A DNA stretch of 37,544 nucleotides, from contig JACABD010000020.1 in assembly GCA_013377075.1 (NCBI GenBank), positions 25,283 through 62,826 of the forward strand, in the 5' to 3' direction. Positions 32,231-37,544 of the stretch are shown here, in pieces; positions within the stretch are counted from its first letter, which is position 1; each line of letters opens with the position of its first letter. The translations under genes were made by a program, and so were the position numbers. This DNA is from Geobacteraceae bacterium (GTDB taxonomy: Bacteria > Desulfobacterota > Desulfuromonadia > Geobacterales > DSM-12255). The notes beneath the pieces were generated by a model. That model was given only the letters and a program-made list of their open reading frames with translations, had not been told where the DNA came from and searched no databases.

Positions 32231-33001
32231 TTACCATGGGTTAGGTGTCGGGATTACGTTATGACAGCTGCCACAAACTTCGCCATATGTCTTTGACGTC
32301 CAGAACGGTGTCAATGTGCTGGGATTATCCGACTGATCCTGATGGGGATCGTGACATGTTGTGCACTGCATACGCCCCTGCTTGTCAAGTTTGACAGCGC
32401 TCGAAGTCGGACTCCACCAGTAATCTGTCTTGTTGTATGGAGGGGCCTTAAGAAGGTCGATAACTGCCTGACTGTAGCGAAAAGAGACCGGATGATGAGA
32501 AGAGAATGTCTCAAAGCCTATGGCAACGCCGGTACCCGTTTGGCCTGTTCTTACATTAGTAAAAGTGATCCCCGCTGGATTGGCATTTGTCGGAGTTGTA
32601 AAGACTGCGCCAAGGGCCGTCACACCATCATGACAACTCAGGCAGAGCCTTGAAGAACCGGTAGGTTGACCGTAATCCGCTGCGGATTTCAATGGTTCGC
32701 CCGCATCATCAATGGCAAGAGAGCCGGATGAGAAGTGCTTGAAAGTTTTGGTGACAGCCTTCCTGTTCCAGAGTGGCCCTTCACTGCTGGCGCGGTGCGG
32801 AGTGTGGCAAAAGACACAAATCTGGGAGCTGCGGTCATTACCGGACGTATCACCACCCTGCACAGCCCTGAAATTGACAGAAATATTAGTATAAGCGAAA
32901 TTATGCTTGTTTCCGTTTTGAGAGATCTTTCTGCCAGCCCCTTCAGAAAGGCCGGTCATGATAACAAAAACGAAAGCAGCTGTAATTATCAGGTATCTCA
33001 T
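32231..33001 (-). CDS. Tetraheme c-type cytochrome, secreted
   Basis: This 256-residue protein has a signal peptide (about 1-20) and four CxxCH sites starting at 62, 120, 213 and 243. The CxFCHTPH...CLSCHDG pattern and the wide spacing resemble doubled-CXXCH-domain cytochromes in Geobacter. Aromatic-rich segments (YNKTDYWWSP) lie between hemes. Its ATG overlaps the last base of the NHL-protein stop, and the octaheme gene follows after 7 bp, so the three are co-expressed. Confidence 0.87.
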   Translation of the reverse strand: MRYLIITAAFVFVIMTGLSEGAGRKISQNGNKHNFAYTNISVNFRAVQGGDTSGNDRSSQICVFCHTPHRASSEGPLWNRKAVTKTFKHFSSGSLAIDDAGEPLKSAADYGQPTGSSRLCLSCHDGVTALGAVFTTPTNANPAGITFTNVRTGQTGTGVAIGFETFSSHHPVSFRYSQAVIDLLKAPPYNKTDYWWSPTSSAVKLDKQGRMQCTTCHDPHQDQSDNPSTLTPFWTSKTYGEVCGSCHNVIPTPNPW

Positions 33002-34047
33002 TAGTTTGACTTTTGTTCCTTCAGGTACTGAAATATCTGAACCCGCTGATTATACGAGTCAGATATGTATATCCTGTCATCGCTATCTATGAAGATGCCG
33101 TTTGGCATGAAAAACTGGCCCGGTTTTTTGCCGGTTCCGCCGACATAGAGGAGCAGTTGCCCCTGCTGACTGAAGATCTGGAAATTATCGAAATTGGCAT
33201 CGATAATGTAAAGGTGTGACTCGCTATCGATGGCAATCCCTTTGGGCCGGGCTAAAGTACCGGGGCCGTCTCCTGGTGAACCGATACTCCGGATCAGGTT
33301 TCCGGACTGGTCAAAAATCTTTACTGCAAAATTGAACGCATCGGTCACATAGACAAAACCTGCCGGATCAACCGCCACATTCACTGGCCTGTTGAGCTCT
33401 TTTGCGTGCTCCGGATCTGGAAAGTCCCTCAGAAACCTGTCTTTGCTATCGAAGATCTGAATCTTGTTGAGCAGAACATCCGCTACATACTTGTGATCGT
33501 TTTTGCCGATAGCAATCCCGGCAGGCCTTTGAAACTCTACGGTTCCGTTGCCCAGTACCCCAAGATACTCACCCTTAGGGCTGTACTTGTACACCTTTGC
33601 CTTGACCGAATCTGTCACATAGCAGTTCCCCAGAGAGTCAAGCGCCACACCAACCGGGCTTGCAAGGGGCTCTATGCCGGAATGGGTCAGATAAGTAACT
33701 TCATTTGTGATAAAATCGACCTTGTGAACAAGACGAGCCGAAGGATCAGCAACGTAAATGTAACGTTCGCCATCGGAGACAATTCCTGAAGGAGCAATGA
33801 ATCCAACCGGCTGCGGAGTCTCACCGGTGATCACCTCAAAAAGGGTATTGAAAGCGCTTTTAGGGGCGACAAACTCATCTGCACCGGTAAAAACCTTGAG
33901 GAGCTTGACCCTTGGCTGCTCAGGTGCAGGTGGCCAGACAACAGATGTTGTTGACTCCTTGAAGAAAGCAGCCTTGGCAGCCTCGTGCGAACAGCCGGCA
34001 AGCATTGATAACAAAAGCATTATAAGACAGAGTAGTCGCAAGTGCAT
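33001..34047 (-). CDS. NHL-repeat (beta-propeller) lipoprotein
   Basis: This 348-residue protein has a lipoprotein signal with lipobox LAGC (C19). About six NHL repeats follow from residue ~85, each reading like GIAIGKNDHKYVADVLLNKIQIFD, with repeated D-S-x-N-x-R-V-Q-I-F endings. NHL propellers are protein-protein interaction or sugar-binding platforms. Here the protein is probably anchored in the outer membrane and partners the two cytochromes encoded immediately downstream. No catalytic residues are evident. Confidence 0.87.
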   Translation of the reverse strand: MHLRLLCLIMLLLSMLAGCSHEAAKAAFFKESTTSVVWPPAPEQPRVKLLKVFTGADEFVAPKSAFNTLFEVITGETPQPVGFIAPSGIVSDGERYIYVADPSARLVHKVDFITNEVTYLTHSGIEPLASPVGVALDSLGNCYVTDSVKAKVYKYSPKGEYLGVLGNGTVEFQRPAGIAIGKNDHKYVADVLLNKIQIFDSKDRFLRDFPDPEHAKELNRPVNVAVDPAGFVYVTDAFNFAVKIFDQSGNLIRSIGSPGDGPGTLARPKGIAIDSESHLYIIDANFDNFQIFSQQGQLLLYVGGTGKKPGQFFMPNGIFIDSDDRIYISDSYNQRVQIFQYLKEQKSN

Positions 34048-34056
34048 GGTTCCTTT

Positions 34057-34239
34057 TCAGGCTAAAAGCATACCGGTAACCCAGAATATAAAGAAACAGA
34101 TGGAGATTCCACCCCACTTAAATGCAGCCTTTGTAACAAACCTGTCGCTGTCGGGAAATGAATAATGTATGAAAAAGAGGATCGTAACAATCCATCCCCA
34201 CAGACCTATCTGCGAAAGAAGCGCTCCGTACTCGTTCAT
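34057..34239 (-). CDS. Small membrane protein coupled to the glycosyltransferase
   Basis: This 60-residue protein has two hydrophobic segments (about 10-26 and 41-59) separated by a charged loop (SFPDSDRFVTKAAFKW). I recognise no family. Its ATG overlaps the glycosyltransferase stop (ATGA), which supports it as a real, translationally coupled gene. It could help the glycosyltransferase or move its lipid-linked product across the membrane; it is too short to be a GtrA-type flippase (about 120 aa). Confidence 0.65.
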   Translation of the reverse strand: MNEYGALLSQIGLWGWIVTILFFIHYSFPDSDRFVTKAAFKWGGISICFFIFWVTGMLLA

Positions 34240-34970
34240 CGCTTGCGTCCCTTACCGGTAAGTGCCCTGAGGATACTTCCGAATTTCAGTTTCCAGACCA
34301 TAAAAACCGCTTCCCTGACAATCTGCTTTGACATCTTGGAGCTCCCTGCGTGACGGTCGACAAAGATAATAGGCAGCTCGCCAATACTAAAGCCCAGCTC
34401 GTTGCACCTGAAGTTCATCTCTATCTGGAAAGAGTATCCATCTGATTTTACAGAAGCAAGATCAATCGATTCCAGGACCTCTCGCTTGAAGCACTTGAAG
34501 CCACCGGTGCAGTCAGAGAGACGAAGCCCGGTTATAAGCCTCGTATAAACACTGGCGCAGTAGCTGAGGATAAGCCGCCTGATCGGCCAGTTTACAACGC
34601 TGACACCGTTTGCATAGCGCGAGCCGATAACAACATCAAAAGCCGACATCTTTTCGATGAAGAGAGGAAGCATGGCAGGATCGTGGGAAAAATCGGCATC
34701 CATCTCAATGATAAAGTCTGAACCCTCCTTGATCGCAATGGCAAAGCCTTCACGATAGGCAGAGCCAAGACCAAGTTTTCCGGCTCGGTGAAGGACCTTT
34801 ACACGGGAGGTTTCAGCTGCGAGCCTGGCTGCGATCTGGCCGGTTCCATCGGGAGAGTTGTCATCGACAAAAAGAATATTTATCCGCTCATCCTGAGAGA
34901 GAATGAGTGAAGAAAGTTTGCCGATGTTTTCGGACTCATTATATGTCGGTATGACAACAGTAATTTTCAA
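34236..34970 (-). CDS. Polyprenol-phosphate mannose synthase-like glycosyltransferase (GT2)
   Basis: This protein of 244 residues starts LKITVVIPTYNESENI and has the DPM1/GT2 motifs FVDDNSPDGT, then EMDADFSHDP (the DxD metal site) and GSRYANG, with a conserved TGGFKCFKRE segment. It transfers a sugar from a nucleotide to polyprenyl phosphate at the inner membrane. The bacterial-length form has no C-terminal membrane anchor; the adjacent 60-aa membrane protein may supply one. I chose the TTG at 34970. A longer frame to 35078 begins inside a terminator's T-run, and a plausible promoter lies just upstream of the TTG. GGAA lies about eight bases before it. Confidence 0.85.
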   Translation of the reverse strand: MKITVVIPTYNESENIGKLSSLILSQDERINILFVDDNSPDGTGQIAARLAAETSRVKVLHRAGKLGLGSAYREGFAIAIKEGSDFIIEMDADFSHDPAMLPLFIEKMSAFDVVIGSRYANGVSVVNWPIRRLILSYCASVYTRLITGLRLSDCTGGFKCFKREVLESIDLASVKSDGYSFQIEMNFRCNELGFSIGELPIIFVDRHAGSSKMSKQIVREAVFMVWKLKFGSILRALTGKGRKR

Positions 34971-34992
34971 GAATTTATTCCGTAAAGGAGTT

Positions 34993-35021
34993 TTTATGTT
35001 GGCAATAATAGTCCAAGACAA
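34993..35021 (-). promoter_or_regulatory. Possible promoter of the 19-gene secretion/cytochrome operon
   Basis: On the minus strand TTGTCT (35016-35021) and CATAAA (34993-34998) are spaced by exactly 17 bp; each hexamer matches the sigma-70 consensus at four positions. It would start transcription about 16 nt before the TTG of the glycosyltransferase gene. It lies just downstream of the phosphatase terminator, as expected for an independent operon. Confidence 0.4.
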
Positions 35022-35076
35022 GAGATGATGCAAGGGAAAGGGGATTTTTGCTGCCCGGAAAAGGCAGTTTTTGCAC

Positions 35077-35102
35077 AAAAAAAAGCCCCCGGCAAGGGGG
35101 GC
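35077..35102 (-). terminator. Intrinsic terminator downstream of the phosphatase gene
   Basis: On the minus strand GCCCCC (35097-35102) and GGGGGC (35085-35090) pair around a 6-base loop and are followed by eight T (35077-35084). It ends phosphatase transcription and marks the upstream border of the secretion/cytochrome operon. Confidence 0.9.
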
Positions 35103-35150
35103 GATTACAGGTAAGCAGATAACAATACATTCCAGACATCATCAGCAGGA

Positions 35151-35762
35151 TCAGGCTGAGCATGATCCGGGCATGGCATAACATCTTGAAGCTATCTTTT
35201 CAGAAGGCTCGCAAGGGGAAAGGGTATAACAGTACTCTTCATGGGAGTTGAGGATAAGGCTGCCGGGTCTTGCCTTTCTGACCGCCCGGAGTGCAGTTTG
35301 GTGGTCAATACCCGACTCAATGAGGAGCCTGGCAGCAACGATACCAGATCTACCGATACCTTCCTTACAGTGAATCAAAATCCGTTTACCATCCTTCAAA
35401 AGATTCAGAAGCCTCGGGCCGATCCACTTCCAGCTCTCTTCAAAAACTTCATCGGGGAGCCCCATATTCCTGATCGGCAGGTGGAGCCAGAGAAGGCTCA
35501 TTGAAAGCGCCCGGTCAGGGAGATCAGATACCCCCAGAAGCGCAAGTTCGCGCAGCTCAACAAGAGTGAGGACAACAGTAGCGCCCCATTTGCGTATGCT
35601 CTCAAGGTCACTGGACATCCGCTCTTCATAGATATCCACAGTACTGAGTGTCTTCATGCCGGGGCAGGACGATATACCGATGGCACCTGATAATCCGGGC
35701 ACAGTAATCGTATCAATCATTAAAGGGAGAGACTTTATTTCAATTGAATAGTCATCGTTCAT
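35151..35762 (-). CDS. Dual-specificity/tyrosine phosphatase-like protein (CDKN3-like)
   Basis: This 203-residue protein has the cysteine phosphatase loop HCKEGIGRSG at 131-140 (C132 nucleophile, R138). Acidic residues in the loop after PIRNMG (D104 or E105) could be the general acid. The N-terminal half has LPDRALSMSLLWLHLPI, like CDKN3-type protein phosphatases found scattered in bacteria. It might dephosphorylate proteins or small phospho-compounds. It appears monocistronic, with a strong terminator after it and 284 bp of AT-rich DNA before it. A Cys-containing tail (CEPSEK, RCYAMPGSC) is unusual. Confidence 0.83.
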   Translation of the reverse strand: MNDDYSIEIKSLPLMIDTITVPGLSGAIGISSCPGMKTLSTVDIYEERMSSDLESIRKWGATVVLTLVELRELALLGVSDLPDRALSMSLLWLHLPIRNMGLPDEVFEESWKWIGPRLLNLLKDGKRILIHCKEGIGRSGIVAARLLIESGIDHQTALRAVRKARPGSLILNSHEEYCYTLSPCEPSEKIASRCYAMPGSCSA

Positions 35763-36046
35763 GATTGTAAGCCTCCGCCATACACAGAAAAGGATTATTC
35801 ACATAACATGCCAATATGTAATTTGTTCTAAAAACCCTGCAAACAGGTGCTATTCATGTTAATTCAAACTAAGGGAGATGGGTCAAGGCAGGAGAATATG
35901 AGGTTTTCTGTTGTAAACAGAGTTCTAACAAAAATAGTTTTGTTTAAATTTAAGGGAGTTACAAATTTAAAAGAAACTTTACACTAAGCTGTGAAGCAGC
36001 TGTTTACGCGGATTCACAGCTTAGTAAAATTTCTTTCAATCAAAGA
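35763..36046. other. AT-rich intergenic region upstream of the phosphatase gene
   Basis: No gene is seen. It holds the radical SAM gene's terminator at 35983-36025 and a 9-bp inverted repeat, TTTAAATTT (35943-35951) with AAATTTAAA (35963-35971). The phosphatase promoter must lie in 35763-35940, but no pair of hexamers stands out. Confidence 0.5.
35983..36025 (-). terminator. Stem-loop terminator of the radical SAM gene
   Basis: ACTAAGCTGTGAA (35983-35995) and TTCACAGCTTAGT (36013-36025) form a perfect 13-bp stem with a 17-base loop, 22 bp past the radical SAM stop. The following minus-strand sequence is T-rich (GTAAAGTTTCTTTT) but not a pure T-run, so termination may be partial or the hairpin may protect the mRNA end. 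Confidence 0.7.
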
Positions 36047-37336
36047 TCAACTGGTGGCTTTCTTATGAAGATTCTGCAAAACCAGCGTCTCAAGGGTAGC
36101 GTCGAAAAAATCGCGCCGACAGTCGAGACCGCTGATGCTGCCGGTCTGCAGGAGGGGGTTGAGGCGGCAGCCGCCGAAGCATAAGGGGAGATAGGGGCAC
36201 TCCATGCATTCGTCATTCTGCCATATTCCGAGGCGGTGGGATTCGCTGTAATCACTGATGCCCTCTGCCAGTGTACCGACAGAGAGTTCCGACCACCCCA
36301 TGAAGGCCGGGCATTTGTAGAGGGTGCCGTCATAGTTGATGACCAGATCATGGTCAAACTCGATCACACAGGCTGACATGGTCAGTTTTGACGTTTTAAA
36401 GCCTTTCGCCATGATCTCGCCTTCCAGATAGGGGACAGCCGCAATGATCCACGGCTCGCTACTGGAGATGCAACCGGCACTGATATCCACCCCTGCCCCG
36501 GACTTTGGTGTTACAGGGGAAAAATGCACAAGACCAAGCTTCTCCGGTGTGATCCCTTCTTCAAGGAGATAATCAAGCAACAGCGGATACTGCCGGTAAT
36601 TATCCTGCGTATAATTTCCACCCAGATCGATCCTGACAAGATCACAGACATCCTTGATATTGGTGACAATGGTGTCAAAGCTCCCCTTTCCGGAGACATA
36701 GGGGCGCTGGATATCATGAACGGACTTTGGCCCGTCCAGAGTCAAAATCGCCTTGGTAAAATTGTACTGAAGAAGCTGCTGTACAACGGCGCGGGTCAAA
36801 AGGGTGCCATTGGTGGTCATGGTGATTGAAAATTTTCTTCCACGGTTTGCAGCCTCATCCTGAAGCTGTCTGGATATACTGTGCACAAGAGGAAGTGAAA
36901 GAAGCGGCTCCCCACCGTAGAACTGCATCTCCACGTCTCGCCCATGCTCAAGATGGTTGGTCACAACCCAGTCGACAAGGCTCTCGGCGACACTGGCAGA
37001 CATCCGCTGTCCCTCCCTGAACCCCTCTTCATAGCAGTAGCTACAGGCAAGATTGCACTCAAGATTGAGCACTGCCGTCCCCCTGAAAAGGGTGCTACGG
37101 GAGTTTGTCCTTTTAACAAGAGCTGACATCTCCCGTTGCTCAAGGACTGGATCATCGACATACATCCCCAGGCGGGTCAGGGTCTGCCTGTTGTTATCGG
37201 AAAGAGTATCGTCAAGGGCCGCTGCAAGCAGCTTCTCCGGGAGCCGGACGCTTGAGCCTTTTTTTGTGGAATAAAGAATGACGTGACCGGCGCGGCTTTT
37301 GTCAGGATAAATCTTAAGGTAGCGGGAGATGGGCAT
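36047..37336 (-). CDS. Radical SAM/SPASM peptide maturase (geopeptide-type)
   Basis: This 429-residue protein has the radical SAM motif C94-x3-C98-x2-C101 in NLECNLACSYCYEEG, the QFYGGEPLL segment at 138-146 and the TMTTNGTLL motif. A C-terminal SPASM domain has many cysteines (SACVIEFD, YKCPAFM, ECMECPYLPLCFGGC, LDCRRDF) for auxiliary Fe-S clusters. Such enzymes modify a small precursor peptide, typically forming thioether or carbon-carbon links. The first ~85 residues resemble a peptide-recognition region. A 32-codon Cys peptide gene lies 62 bp upstream. I chose the ATG at 37336, with GGAG about ten bases before it; a TTG 15 bp upstream sits on the terminator. The family matches what I recall as the geopeptide maturase of Geobacter. 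Confidence 0.88.
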   Translation of the reverse strand: MPISRYLKIYPDKSRAGHVILYSTKKGSSVRLPEKLLAAALDDTLSDNNRQTLTRLGMYVDDPVLEQREMSALVKRTNSRSTLFRGTAVLNLECNLACSYCYEEGFREGQRMSASVAESLVDWVVTNHLEHGRDVEMQFYGGEPLLSLPLVHSISRQLQDEAANRGRKFSITMTTNGTLLTRAVVQQLLQYNFTKAILTLDGPKSVHDIQRPYVSGKGSFDTIVTNIKDVCDLVRIDLGGNYTQDNYRQYPLLLDYLLEEGITPEKLGLVHFSPVTPKSGAGVDISAGCISSSEPWIIAAVPYLEGEIMAKGFKTSKLTMSACVIEFDHDLVINYDGTLYKCPAFMGWSELSVGTLAEGISDYSESHRLGIWQNDECMECPYLPLCFGGCRLNPLLQTGSISGLDCRRDFFDATLETLVLQNLHKKATS

Positions 37337-37349
37337 TTTTAGTTTCTCC

Positions 37350-37377
37350 AAAAAAAAGGGGGAGCCAAGGCTCCCCC
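37350..37377 (-). terminator. Intrinsic terminator/attenuator between peptide and maturase genes
   Basis: On the minus strand GGGGGAGCC (37369-37377) and GGCTCCCCC (37358-37366) form a perfect 9-bp stem with a 2-base linker (TT), followed by eight T. It lies 22 bp past the peptide stop and overlaps the leader of the maturase gene. Most transcripts should end here, making the peptide in excess over its enzyme. Confidence 0.92.
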
Positions 37378-37398
37378 TTCAACGGCTTCAATCATTTG

Positions 37399-37497
37399 TT
37401 ACTTTTGGGCACTCGCCCCCTTGCAACACGGAGCGAGTTCCTCACTATCTGCACACCCCTCGTCAAGCACCTCAATCTCCATTACATCCTGTTCCAT
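37399..37497 (-). CDS. 32-residue Cys-containing precursor peptide (geopeptide-like)
   Basis: This small gene encodes a 32-residue peptide with a strong GGGAGG ribosome site eight bases before its ATG. The first 14 residues are acidic (MEQDVMEIEVLDEG) and suit a leader. The rest carries Cys15 and the pair Cys24-Cys25, then a short KGASAQK tail. It is immediately upstream of a radical SAM/SPASM gene, separated by a terminator. Peptide first and maturase second is the normal order for ribosomally made, modified peptides. The modification and the final function are unknown. Its promoter lies at or beyond the window's right edge. Confidence 0.82.
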   Translation of the reverse strand: MEQDVMEIEVLDEGCADSEELAPCCKGASAQK

Positions 37498-37544
37498 CGT
37501 TAATACCTCCCTTTGATGAAATACACCCCGAAGGATGGTTGAAC

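Noticed and set aside
34971-35078. Longer TTG start for the polyprenol-phosphate glycosyltransferase
   Set aside because: It begins within the T-run of the phosphatase terminator and adds 36 residues absent from the family.
35837-35852. Sigma-54-like site (TAGCAC...TTGCA) upstream of the phosphatase gene
   Set aside because: The -24 and -12 elements are one base too close and the GG doublet is AG, so it should not function.

Overview
This 37.5 kb window looks chromosomal and comes from a Geobacter-type bacterium (Geobacterales, Desulfuromonadota). The grounds are a run of c-type multiheme cytochromes beside an NHL-repeat lipoprotein, an atypical type II secretion (T2S) locus with PilMNOP-like parts, and a small-peptide/radical SAM pair of the kind I know from Geobacter. 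I assign no species. No rRNA, CRISPR array, transposase or replication origin is visible. One tRNA (Leu, anticodon CAG) is present.

Region 1 (1-4.9 kb) is an accessory, probably defensive, block on the minus strand. A 70-residue Cys-rich zinc-ribbon-like protein is translationally coupled to a PD-(D/E)XK nuclease fused to a DUF2075-type helicase. A McrA-like HNH endonuclease and a NERD nuclease with a zinc ribbon follow. Base composition is uneven between these genes. A diverged, roughly 99-nt, hairpin-forming tandem repeat lies beyond the last gene, and a deletion remnant of a Bro-N (phage antirepressor-like) gene lies before the first.

Region 2 (4.9-16.5 kb) is mostly nucleic-acid and housekeeping genes: a PhnA-like zinc-ribbon protein coupled to an RNase H-fold protein; an SOS-type set (lexA, a small hypothetical gene, dinB); rluB; tRNA-Leu; a ParA-like ATPase with an unrecognised C-terminal domain; a divergent polysaccharide deacetylase; ettA; a GLYR/HIBADH-type dehydrogenase; nth; and a PHP phosphoesterase. 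Two copies of a 185-nt structured repeat lie directly downstream of lexA and of ettA, both in the sense orientation.

Region 3 (35.0 kb down to 16.5 kb, minus strand) is a colinear run of 19 genes whose largest gap is 60 nt, with an intrinsic terminator at each end. In order of transcription it has a polyprenol-phosphate glycosyltransferase, a 60-aa membrane protein, an NHL-repeat lipoprotein, tetraheme and octaheme cytochromes, gspF, gspE, four PilM/N/O/P-like genes, a lipoprotein secretin with a C-terminal cohesin domain, two pseudopilins, ftsE, ftsX, an EnvC-like murein hydrolase activator, a CtpA protease and a secreted cohesin/dockerin-type protein. The layout suggests a secretion machine made together with extracellular electron-transfer proteins and peptidoglycan-remodelling functions. 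The cohesin module on the secretin and the cohesin/dockerin protein at the operon's end suggest a docking interaction that I have not seen described.

Region 4 (35.1-37.5 kb, minus strand) holds a CX5R dual-specificity/tyrosine phosphatase and, at the window edge, a radical SAM/SPASM enzyme. The enzyme is preceded by a strong intrinsic terminator and a 32-codon Cys-containing peptide gene: a ribosomally made, post-translationally modified peptide system resembling the geopeptide family.
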